Below the pieces are notes generated by a model that was not told the origin of the DNA, searched no databases, and was given only the letters and a program-made list of their open reading frames with translations. 64,000 nt of DNA from Deltaproteobacteria bacterium (GTDB taxonomy: Bacteria > Desulfobacterota > Desulfuromonadia > Geobacterales > Pseudopelobacteraceae): positions 60,697 through 124,696 of the forward strand of contig JACPFJ010000025.1 of NCBI GenBank assembly GCA_016182975.1, given 5' to 3'. This document shows, one piece after another, positions 20,051 to 27,692 of this stretch. Positions within the stretch are counted from its first letter, which is position 1. Every line of letters starts with the position of its first letter. Position numbers and translations under genes: made by a program.

Positions 20051-22192
20051 TTAATGTCCCATGATCGGCATAATTGCGCCGGCTGACAGCAGCCCGTCCA
20101 TGGTGGCGCTGTTCACGGGGGGGCTGAAGAGATAGCCCTGGATGTAGTCGCATTCGACCCGCTTGAAAAAATCGAGTTGCTCCAAGGTTTCGACCCCTTC
20201 CGCGGTTACGGCCAGCTTCATGCTTCTCGCCAGCAAGACGATAGACTCCGCAATCGCCATGTCGTCCGTGTCGTGCGGGATGTCCTTGACGAAGGAACGG
20301 TCTATCTTGAGAGTGTCGATGGGGAAGCGCTTCAGGTAATAGAGCGAGGAATAACCGGTGCCGAAGTCGTCCAGGGCCAGGCGGAACCCGTGCTCCTTGA
20401 GCTGGCGCAGGATCGTGGTTGCCTTGTCTACATTCTTGACCAGCATGCTCTCGGTGATCTCGAGCTCGATGTTTTGCGGCGGCACGCCGTGCCGCCGTAC
20501 TATCCGCAGGATGGTGCCCGGAAGGTCTTCAAGCCAGAACTGGCGGCCCGAGATATTGACAGCCATCGACAGGTCCCGGTTTCCCTCCTCGATCCAGCGC
20601 TTCAGCTGCGAGCAGGCACTGTCGAACACGAATTCTCCCAGGGGGATGACGAGCCCGGTCTCCTCGGCCAGCGGGATGAAATGTCCGGGCGAAATGATCG
20701 AGCCGTCGCTTCTGATCCAGCGAACCAACGCCTCCATGCCCGAGACGGCGCCGCTTCCCAGGCTTACCTTCGGCTGAAAGAAGACCTCGAACTCGTTTCT
20801 TTCCAGCGCCCTGCGCAGTTCCGCCTCCAGCGAGATCCTCTGCAAGGCCTTCTCTTCCATGCTGCGGGTGAAGAACTGGAAGTTGTTGCGCCCATGTTCC
20901 TTGGCGCGGTACATGGCCATGTCGGCATTCTTGATCAGGGTCCCGGTATCGACGCTGTCGTCGGGATAGATGCTGATGCCGATGCTTGCCCCCACGAAAA
21001 ATTCCTGGCCGCCCAGCCTGAACGGCCTGTTTACCTCGGCGATGATCCTGTGGGCGATCATGACGGCATCGTTCAACGGCCCGACATCGGGGAGGATGAT
21101 CGTAAATTCGTCGCCCCCCAGCCGCGACACGGTGTCCTCCTCGCGCACGGTGCCGAGCAGCCGTTGCGCCACCTCCTGCAGCAGCAGGTCCCCGGCGGCA
21201 TGCCCCAGGCTGTCGTTGACGTTCTTGAAGTGGTCGAGATCGATGAACAGCACCGCCACCTTCTGCTGGTAACGCTGGGCGTGGGCCAAGGCCATGTGGA
21301 GCCTGTCGTGGAACAGGATGCGGTTGGGAAGACCGGTCAAGGCATCATGGTGCGCCTGGTACTGGATTGCCTCCTGGTTCCTCTTGATCTCGGTGATGTC
21401 GTGAAAGATGCCGACGTAGTGGGTCGCCATGCCGGTTGTTTCGTCGTGGATGGCGCTGATATTGAGCCATTCCGGGTATGCCTCGCCGTTCTTGCGGCGG
21501 TTCCAGATCTCGCCCGACCAGTGGTCGTCCGATTTCAGGGAGTCCCACAACTGCTGGTAGAACGCCGCGTCATGATGCTTGGACTTGAGGATGCGCGGGT
21601 TGCTGCCGATGGCCTCCTCGGCGCTGTATCCGGTGATGTGGGTAAACGCGGGATTGACCATTTCGATGATCCCCCTGGTGTCGGTGATCGAAATCCCTTC
21701 GATCGAGTTGTCGAACACCTTGGCCGCCAGTCTCAGGTCCCTTTCCATTGTCTTCCGTTCGGTTATGTCGCGCACATTGGCGATGATCGCATCCCTGCCG
21801 GGGAGCTCGATCCGGCGCAGAAAGACCTCCACGTCAAACTCGGATCCGTCATGCGGACGGCGGGCCTTCCATTCGAACAGCGTGGTCTCGCCGCTGAGCA
21901 CCTTGAGCCACACCGCCGGAAGAAAGGCGAAGTCGTTTTTTACACTGGAGAAATCCCCTTCAATACTCATTGACAGCGCTTGCTCTTTCTTGACCCGGTA
22001 GAGTTCGAGCATGCGGTCGTTGACGTCGATGATCCTCCCTTCAACGTCATGGAGAAAAATTGCGTCGTAGACACTGTTGAAGACGGTCTTCAGCACGTTT
22101 TCCGATTCTCTCAGCCTGCTCTCGGCCTCATTGAGTTCGGTATCGTCGTGCTCCGTGCCGTCCGGCCTGAATATGTTCCCCGGCGAATTCAT
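20051..22192 (-). CDS. PAS-PAS-GGDEF-EAL signalling protein (c-di-GMP)
   Basis: The 713-residue cytoplasmic protein has two PAS-type sensor domains (roughly residues 25-145 and 150-270). A GGDEF domain (about 285-440) and an EAL domain (about 455-705) follow. The cyclase motif GGDEF is intact in SRLGGDEFTIIL. An RxxD inhibitory site (REED) stands exactly five residues before it. The phosphodiesterase motifs EALVRW, EITESML, DDFGTGYSSL and TAEGVETLEQ are also intact. The enzyme could therefore both make and degrade c-di-GMP. No membrane segments are seen, and the PAS ligand is unknown. Confidence 0.93.
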   Translation of the reverse strand: MNSPGNIFRPDGTEHDDTELNEAESRLRESENVLKTVFNSVYDAIFLHDVEGRIIDVNDRMLELYRVKKEQALSMSIEGDFSSVKNDFAFLPAVWLKVLSGETTLFEWKARRPHDGSEFDVEVFLRRIELPGRDAIIANVRDITERKTMERDLRLAAKVFDNSIEGISITDTRGIIEMVNPAFTHITGYSAEEAIGSNPRILKSKHHDAAFYQQLWDSLKSDDHWSGEIWNRRKNGEAYPEWLNISAIHDETTGMATHYVGIFHDITEIKRNQEAIQYQAHHDALTGLPNRILFHDRLHMALAHAQRYQQKVAVLFIDLDHFKNVNDSLGHAAGDLLLQEVAQRLLGTVREEDTVSRLGGDEFTIILPDVGPLNDAVMIAHRIIAEVNRPFRLGGQEFFVGASIGISIYPDDSVDTGTLIKNADMAMYRAKEHGRNNFQFFTRSMEEKALQRISLEAELRRALERNEFEVFFQPKVSLGSGAVSGMEALVRWIRSDGSIISPGHFIPLAEETGLVIPLGEFVFDSACSQLKRWIEEGNRDLSMAVNISGRQFWLEDLPGTILRIVRRHGVPPQNIELEITESMLVKNVDKATTILRQLKEHGFRLALDDFGTGYSSLYYLKRFPIDTLKIDRSFVKDIPHDTDDMAIAESIVLLARSMKLAVTAEGVETLEQLDFFKRVECDYIQGYLFSPPVNSATMDGLLSAGAIMPIMGH

Positions 22193-22350
22193 GCCGCCCT
22201 TATACCATAAACGGCCGCGAAAAGAATTACAGAAATGAGGCGCGGCAGGAGGCTTGTGCTTAACATGGCCTTACAAACATGGTATGTTGTGTTCGTTCGT
22301 GAAGCCCCGCGGTCTTCTTGCCGCAACGGCGGCGAACCGGAGTGTCCAGC

Positions 22351-23562
22351 ATGAGCGAAGATCTGCTTGCCAAACTGAAAATCCCCAAAGCTGCGGCGGG
22401 TCCGTCCTCAAACCGGAAGCGACCTGCGGGCGCACTGATCGCCATCGTGGTCCTGGCGCCGCTTCTCATAGTGGCTTTCTGGGCCTACCGGGGACGTGGA
22501 ATCGAGATCGAGAGCGTAACGGTGTCGCGCGTGTATCCCACCCACTCCTTTACGCTTTTGAACGCCAGCGGCTATGTGGTGGCCCAGCGCAAGGCGGCGG
22601 TGGCATCCAAGATCACAGGCCGCCTGGAGTGGATCGGGGTGGAGGAGGGGAGCCGGGTCTCGGCAGGTCAGGTCATCGCCCGCCTGGAGAACCTGGACCT
22701 GGAGGCCGCCGTCCGTCAGGGGGAAGCGGCCGTGGATAACGCCAAGGCAGCGCTGGAGCAGCTGCGTGCCGAACTGAATGACGCCGAACGGTTGTTCGGA
22801 CGGCAGAAGGAGTTGCTGAAGGAAGGCATTATTGCCCAAGCCGATTTCGATGCCGCCGACGCCAGGCACAAGCGCGCAATTGCGGGGGTGGCGGGTGGCG
22901 AAGCCGGCGTGCGCAACTCGGTTGCGGCCCTGCGGGGCGCCAGGGTGACCTACGACTTCAGCCTGATCCGCGCCCCGTTCGGCGCCGTTGTCCTGACCAA
23001 GAACGCCGATGTGGGCGACATCATCACCCCGCTGGGGGCGGCGGCCAACGCCAAGGCGGCCGTGGTAACCATTGCCGACCTGGGGTCGCTCCAGGTCGAG
23101 GCCGACGTCTCCGAGTCCAACCTGGGGCAGGTGAAAATGGGGCAGCCCTGCGAGATCACCCTGGACGCCCTGCCCGAGGCCCGTTTCCGGGGAGTGCTGC
23201 ACACCATCGTTCCCACCGCCGACCGCAGCAAGGCCTCGGTGTTGGTCAAGGTCCGCTTCATCGACAAGGATGCCCGTCTACTGCCGGAGATGAGCGCCAG
23301 GGTGGCCTTCCTGGAGCGCGAGGCCACACGGGACGACCAGCGGCCGCGCACGGCGGTCAATCCGGCCGTTATCGTCAGCTCCGGAGAGCGCGAGGGGGTC
23401 TGGCTCGTCCGGGACGGGCGCGTTCTGTTCACCCCGGTCAGGCGGGGCGCCAAGCTGGGGGAACTGGTGGAGGTAACCGGCGTGAAATCCGGCGACAGGG
23501 TGGCGCTCAAGCCGCTGGAGCGGTTGAAGGAGGGCGCCAGGGTCAGGACGGCGGAGAAGTAA
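22351..23562 (+). CDS. Efflux RND/ABC periplasmic adaptor (HlyD/MacA type)
   Basis: The 403-residue protein has one N-terminal membrane segment (about residues 30-47, ALIAIVVLAPLLIVAFWAY). A split lipoyl domain follows (ASGYVVAQRKAAVASKITG and IRAPFGAVVLTKNADVGD) around a coiled-coil hairpin (~95-180), then beta-barrel and membrane-proximal domains. It joins an inner-membrane transporter to an outer-membrane channel. I choose ATG 22351 with GGAG upstream; the frame is open from 22318. The ABC ATPase and permease that follow make it a MacA-like component. No outer-membrane factor is present in this operon. Confidence 0.9.
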   Translation: MSEDLLAKLKIPKAAAGPSSNRKRPAGALIAIVVLAPLLIVAFWAYRGRGIEIESVTVSRVYPTHSFTLLNASGYVVAQRKAAVASKITGRLEWIGVEEGSRVSAGQVIARLENLDLEAAVRQGEAAVDNAKAALEQLRAELNDAERLFGRQKELLKEGIIAQADFDAADARHKRAIAGVAGGEAGVRNSVAALRGARVTYDFSLIRAPFGAVVLTKNADVGDIITPLGAAANAKAAVVTIADLGSLQVEADVSESNLGQVKMGQPCEITLDALPEARFRGVLHTIVPTADRSKASVLVKVRFIDKDARLLPEMSARVAFLEREATRDDQRPRTAVNPAVIVSSGEREGVWLVRDGRVLFTPVRRGAKLGELVEVTGVKSGDRVALKPLERLKEGARVRTAEK

Positions 23563-23606
23563 GCAGCCGCAAGCAGCTAGCGGCTAGCCACTGAGTAAGG
23601 TAATCA

Positions 23607-24308
23607 ATGGCCGTAACCCGAGAAAAACCTACAGCCGTCTCCATCCGCAACGTCTCCAAGTCCTATTGGCGGGGAAGCCAGGTGGTGCCTGTGCTGGAGA
23701 ACCTCTCCTTCGATATCGGGCAGGGCGAGTTCCTGGCGTTGATGGGGCCGTCCGGTTCGGGCAAGAGCACCCTGCTCAACCTGATCGCCGGCATCGACTC
23801 GGCCGATGCCGGCGCGATCATCGTCGACGGCGTGGACATTGCCCACCTGGGCGAGGCGCAACTGGCCGCCTGGCGCGCCACCCACGTGGGCTTCATCTTC
23901 CAGTTCTACAACCTGATTCCGGTACTGACCGCCTTCGAGAACGTGGAGCTGCCGCTGCTTCTGACCCCGCTCTCACGCCGCGAGCGGCGCGAGCATGTCG
24001 AGGCCGTCCTGGATCTGGTCGGCCTGACGGACCGCATGGAACACTATCCCGCGCAGCTCTCGGGCGGGCAGCAGCAGCGCGTCGCCATCGCCCGTGCCAT
24101 AGTCGGCGACCCGACCATCCTGGTGGCCGATGAACCGACCGGGGACCTCGACCGCATATCGGCCGGGGAGATCCTCGGGCTGATGGCGCGCCTGAACGGC
24201 GAATTCGGCAAGACGATCGTCATGGTGACCCACGACCCGCGGGCCGCCGAAAAGGCACATATCATCAGGCACCTGGAAAAGGGGGTGCTGTACGATGTAC
24301 CTCCTTAA
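23607..24308 (+). CDS. ABC transporter ATP-binding protein (MacB/LolD type)
   Basis: The 233-residue ATPase shows Walker A GPSGSGKST, Q-loop FIFQFYNLIPVLTAFENV, signature LSGGQQQRVAIARAI, Walker B ILVADEPTGDLD and H-loop MVTHDPRAA. The sequence is typical of the LolD/MacB/FtsE group that powers mechanotransmission systems rather than classical transport. It overlaps the permease gene by 14 bases. Confidence 0.94.
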   Translation: MAVTREKPTAVSIRNVSKSYWRGSQVVPVLENLSFDIGQGEFLALMGPSGSGKSTLLNLIAGIDSADAGAIIVDGVDIAHLGEAQLAAWRATHVGFIFQFYNLIPVLTAFENVELPLLLTPLSRRERREHVEAVLDLVGLTDRMEHYPAQLSGGQQQRVAIARAIVGDPTILVADEPTGDLDRISAGEILGLMARLNGEFGKTIVMVTHDPRAAEKAHIIRHLEKGVLYDVPP

Positions 24309-25452
24309 GCTGCTCTCCCGCAATGCGCTGCGTCATCGCTTGCGCACCGGGCTGACCATCCTGGGGATCACCATCGCCATCCTGGCCTACGGGCTGCTGA
24401 GGACTGTAGTGGGGCTGTGGCATCTGGGCGTGGAGCGCTCCTCGCCCACCCGTCTGGTGACGCGCAACGCGATCTCCCTGGTATTCTCCCTCCCTATCTC
24501 CTATCGCGAGAGGATCAGGCAAATCCCCGGCGTGCGGAGTGTTTCCTATGGGAACTGGTTCGGCGGCATCCATGGCGACGAGAAGTACTTTTTTGCCAAC
24601 GAGGCGGTGGAGCCGCGGAGCTTTCTGGAACTCTATCCGGAGTTTGTACTCCCTCCGGAGCAGAAGGAGGCGTTCATCCGCGACCGGAAAGGGTGCATCG
24701 TGGGGCGCAAGCTGGCGGCGCGCTACGGCTGGAGGCTCGGGGACCTGGTGACCCTGAAAGGCACCATCTTCCCCGGCCAGTGGGAGTTTGTCCTGCGGGG
24801 TATCTACAGCGGGGCGGAGAAGAGCACCGAGGAGCGGATCCTCTTTTTTCAGTGGGACTATCTCAACGAAACGCTGAAGAAGACGGCCCCCCGCCGGGCC
24901 GACCAGGTGGGATTCTACATGATCGGGATCGACAGGCCGGATCTGGCTCCCCAGGTGGCGCAGGAGGTGGATGGAATTTTCAGGAACTCTCTGGCCGAAA
25001 CCCTGACGGAGACCGAGAAGGCCTTTCAGCTCGCCTTTGCCGCGATGACCGAGGCCATCATGGTGGCGATCCAGATCGTCTCTTACGTGGTGATCGTAAT
25101 CATCATGGCGGTGGTGGCCAATACCATGGCCATGACCGCCCGCGAACGGATGGGCGAATACGCCATCTTCAAGGCGATGGGCTTTGGCCACGGCTATATC
25201 GCCGCAATGATCTTCGGAGAGTCGCTCTTCATCAGCATGAGCGGCTGCGCAATCGGTGTTGTGCTGACGTTCCCGGTGGCCCATGCGTTCGGCAACGTTC
25301 TGGGTGATTATCTCCCGGTCGTTCATATCGAGCGGACGACCATCTATCTGGATATCGCCTTTTCATTACTGGTGGGTATCGTTGCCGGCATTTTTCCCGC
25401 CTGGCGCGCCGCCAGTATCCGAATCGCGGATGGGCTGAGAAGGATAGGATGA
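24295..25452 (+). CDS. ABC transporter permease (FtsX/MacB type)
   Basis: The 385-residue membrane protein has one N-terminal transmembrane helix (LTILGITIAILAYGLLRTVVG). A large periplasmic domain (~50-255) follows, and then three helices at the C-terminus, the FtsX/MacB topology. VVANTMAMTARERMGEYAIFKAMG is the conserved FtsX-family coupling region. Together with the adaptor and ATPase it makes a tripartite efflux pump. The substrate is unknown. The stop overlaps the regulator gene in an ATGA. Confidence 0.92.
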   Translation: MYLLKLLSRNALRHRLRTGLTILGITIAILAYGLLRTVVGLWHLGVERSSPTRLVTRNAISLVFSLPISYRERIRQIPGVRSVSYGNWFGGIHGDEKYFFANEAVEPRSFLELYPEFVLPPEQKEAFIRDRKGCIVGRKLAARYGWRLGDLVTLKGTIFPGQWEFVLRGIYSGAEKSTEERILFFQWDYLNETLKKTAPRRADQVGFYMIGIDRPDLAPQVAQEVDGIFRNSLAETLTETEKAFQLAFAAMTEAIMVAIQIVSYVVIVIIMAVVANTMAMTARERMGEYAIFKAMGFGHGYIAAMIFGESLFISMSGCAIGVVLTFPVAHAFGNVLGDYLPVVHIERTTIYLDIAFSLLVGIVAGIFPAWRAASIRIADGLRRIG

Positions 25453-25469
25453 CAAGGAACGAGGTGACG

Positions 25470-26846
25470 ATGAAAACCAGGATATTGATAGTGGATGACG
25501 AACTGAGCATGCGGGAATTCCTCTCCATCCTGCTGGAACGGGAGGGGTACGAGGTGGCGACCGCCGCCGGCGCCGAGGAGGCCCTGGCGCAGCTGGAGAG
25601 CGGTCTGTTCGACCTGGTCATCTCCGATGTGCAGATGCCGGGGCTGAACGGCATCGAGCTCCTGGGGCGGGTCAAGGCCATCTCACCCGACACCGCCGTG
25701 CTGATGATCACCGCCTTCTCCGCGGCAGAACAGGCGGTGGAGGCGATGAAACTGGGGGCCTACGATTACATCGCCAAACCCTTCAAGATCGAGGAGATCA
25801 AGCAGCTCGTCATAAACGCCCTGGAAAAGAGCGAGCTGAAGCGCGAGAACAGCGCGCTGAAGCAGCATGCGCTGGAGCGGGACAGTTTCTGCGGCATCAT
25901 CGGCGCAAGTCCCAGGATGAAGGAGATCTTCGCGCTGATCCGCAAGGTGGCGCCGAGCAGCAGCTCGGTCATGATCCTGGGGGAGAGCGGCACCGGCAAG
26001 GAACTGGTGGCGCGCGCCATCCACGCCTCAAGCCCGCGCAGTGCCAAGCCTTTCGTGGCGGTGAACTGCGGCGCCATCCCGGAGGCGCTGATCGAAAGCG
26101 AGCTTTTCGGACACAAGAAGGGCGCCTTCACCGGCGCGGTCAGTGACAGGCCGGGACTGTTCGAGCAGGCCGAGAGGGGTACGCTCTTTCTGGACGAGAT
26201 CGGCGAGCTGCCGCTTTCGATGCAGACCAAGCTGCTGCGTGTCATCCAGGAGCGCGAATTTCGGCGGATCGGGGATTCGGTCGTCAGGAAGGCCGATGTG
26301 CGCATCCTCTCCGCCTCCAACCGCGACCTGGACGGCCAGGTGAAGGCCGGCGGCTTCCGCGAGGACATCTTCTACCGCCTCAACGTCGTGCAGATCACAC
26401 TGCCGCCGCTCAGGGAGCGGATCGAGGACATCCCGCTGCTGGCGGAGAACTTCCACCGGAAGTACAGCCACTCCGCACCGCAGGGAGAAGTGATCACTCC
26501 AAGGGCACTCAAGGCGTTGATGAATTACCCCTTTCCCGGCAACATCCGCGAGCTGGAGAACATCGTCGAGCGCAGCCTGATCCTGGATCCGACGATCATC
26601 TCCGAGGCAAACCTGCCCAAGCAGGTCGTGAGCGGCAGCGCGCCCTGCCTCTGCGCCGAGGTGGCTATCCCCGAGGAGGGGCTTCTCCTAGAGCCGCTGT
26701 TAGAGAACCTGGAGAAGCAGTACCTGCTTAAGGCGCTGGAGCGGACCAACGGCGCCAAGAAAAAGGCGGCCGAGCTATTGGGGATGACGTTCCGCTCGTT
26801 CCGCTACCGCCTGGCCAAGTTCGGGCTGGATAGCGGGGAAGAGTGA
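25470..26846 (+). CDS. pilR: Sigma-54-dependent response regulator, PilR-like
   Basis: The 458-residue regulator has a receiver domain (phospho-acceptor Asp53 in LVISDVQMPG, Lys in YIAKPF). The AAA+ domain has GESGTGKE, GAFTGA (the sigma-54 contact loop) and FLDEIGELP, and the C-terminus is a Fis-type helix-turn-helix (NGAKKKAAELLGM). It should activate RNA polymerase with sigma-54. The pilin gene and a -24/-12 promoter lie just downstream, so PilR is the likely identity. In Geobacter sulfurreducens pilR also precedes pilA. No pilS sensor kinase is next to it here; an ABC efflux operon precedes it instead. An alternative ATG at 25449 overlaps the permease stop. Confidence 0.88.
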   Translation: MKTRILIVDDELSMREFLSILLEREGYEVATAAGAEEALAQLESGLFDLVISDVQMPGLNGIELLGRVKAISPDTAVLMITAFSAAEQAVEAMKLGAYDYIAKPFKIEEIKQLVINALEKSELKRENSALKQHALERDSFCGIIGASPRMKEIFALIRKVAPSSSSVMILGESGTGKELVARAIHASSPRSAKPFVAVNCGAIPEALIESELFGHKKGAFTGAVSDRPGLFEQAERGTLFLDEIGELPLSMQTKLLRVIQEREFRRIGDSVVRKADVRILSASNRDLDGQVKAGGFREDIFYRLNVVQITLPPLRERIEDIPLLAENFHRKYSHSAPQGEVITPRALKALMNYPFPGNIRELENIVERSLILDPTIISEANLPKQVVSGSAPCLCAEVAIPEEGLLLEPLLENLEKQYLLKALERTNGAKKKAAELLGMTFRSFRYRLAKFGLDSGEE

Positions 26847-26952
26847 CAATATTTGTCACGAGACATGCCGTGTTTGGAGTGTTTTAGCAATGCGCTGACA
26901 TGTCCCCATTTGTAAATTCTGTAATTTGCATGGGTTATGTGCTTCTTTTAAG

Positions 26953-26969
26953 TTGGTCTGAAAATTGCT
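26953..26969 (+). promoter_or_regulatory. Candidate sigma-54 promoter of pilA
   Basis: TTGGTCTGAAAATTGCT has GG at 26955-26956 and GC at 26967-26968, separated by exactly ten bases as sigma-54 requires. It also has TTGCT at the -12 element. Transcription would start near 26980, leaving a ~65-base leader before pilA. This fits control by the adjacent PilR-type activator. The spacing is seen directly; use in vivo is inferred. Confidence 0.75.
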
Positions 26970-27045
26970 GTTTGAATTGCTTAAATATTCCGGCAGTCAA
27001 CCAGCTCTCTCGCGGAGCACAAAAACAAAAGGAAAGGAGAAACAG

Positions 27046-27255
27046 ATGCTACAGAAAATGAGAAACAGAAAAGGCTTCACCCTGATCGAGCTGCTGATCG
27101 TCGTCGCGATCATCGGCATCCTGGCCGCCATCGCAATCCCGCAGTTCGCCGCCTACCGCGCAAGGGGCTACAACTCCGCTGGTAACAGCGACATCAAGAA
27201 CATCAAGACCACCCTCGAAGCCTACTATACCGACAACCAGTACTACCCCTATTAA
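27046..27255 (+). CDS. pilA: Short type IVa major pilin PilA
   Basis: The 69-residue prepilin has the leader MLQKMRNRKG and is cleaved before Phe, giving a 59-residue mature protein that starts FTLIELLIVVAIIGILA. Glu5 is present. It lacks the usual C-terminal globular domain, as in Geobacter PilA. Counting from the mature Phe1, aromatics are at 1, 24, 27, 32, 50, 51, 56, 57 and 59. That is nine of 59, with a tyrosine-rich tail ending YYPY. AAAGGAG precedes ATG 27046; the longer upstream frame lies in the leader region. Such pilins are discussed as conductive pili or as part of a PilA-N/PilA-C filament or pseudopilus. Confidence 0.95.
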   Translation: MLQKMRNRKGFTLIELLIVVAIIGILAAIAIPQFAAYRARGYNSAGNSDIKNIKTTLEAYYTDNQYYPY

Positions 27256-27282
27256 GAAACTCACGAAAGGAGAACGTGAAAT

Positions 27283-27627
27283 ATGAAAAAATATATACTT
27301 GCATCTCTTGTAGTTCTGTTCGTGGCTGCAACATCTTATGCCGCTTATGAAGCTGTTGACGGAACCGGTAAAACACTTGGATCAACCAAGACAACCGTTG
27401 TTAAGGGTTCCAAAGGCGTTATGGTGGATTATGGTGCCGATACCTCCACCAGTGGTCAAGGCTATGTGCTTGGCGCTTATCACGGCAGCGGCACGCAGAC
27501 CTTCGCCACTTCATCCGGCGACACCAAGATCTTTAAACAAGATGGCACCGCTAAAGCTATTCCTACAACTGTACCGACCGGTTCTGCCACGGCGGACATG
27601 TCAGGCTCAGGTTTTACAGCGATGTAA
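27283..27627 (+). CDS. PilA partner protein (PilA-C / Spc-like)
   Basis: The 114-residue secreted protein has a clear signal peptide (MKKYILASLVVLFVAATSYA). It is followed by a Gly/Ser/Thr-rich beta-type domain and contains no cysteine. It starts 27 bases after the pilA stop with AAAGGAGAACG as ribosome-binding site. In Geobacter sulfurreducens the gene in this position (GSU1497) encodes the pilin's partner, which pairs with PilA and stabilises it. Position and size match, and I infer the same role. It ends in a perfect hairpin. Confidence 0.82.
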   Translation: MKKYILASLVVLFVAATSYAAYEAVDGTGKTLGSTKTTVVKGSKGVMVDYGADTSTSGQGYVLGAYHGSGTQTFATSSGDTKIFKQDGTAKAIPTTVPTGSATADMSGSGFTAM

Positions 27628-27648
27628 TTAGTGTACTTTTTTTGTCTT

Positions 27649-27679
27649 AAAGAGCGGGATAGGACCTATCCCGCTCTTT
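27649..27679 (+). terminator. Perfect 15-bp hairpin after the pilin pair
   Basis: AAAGAGCGGGATAGG (27649-27663) pairs with CCTATCCCGCTCTTT (27665-27679) around a single base. The T-tract after it is weak (TTTGTATTTA). The next start codon is only 14 bases away, so it may act as a partial terminator or mRNA stabiliser that sets pilin levels far above those of the downstream genes. Confidence 0.8.
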
Positions 27680-27692
27680 GTATTTAGGGATA

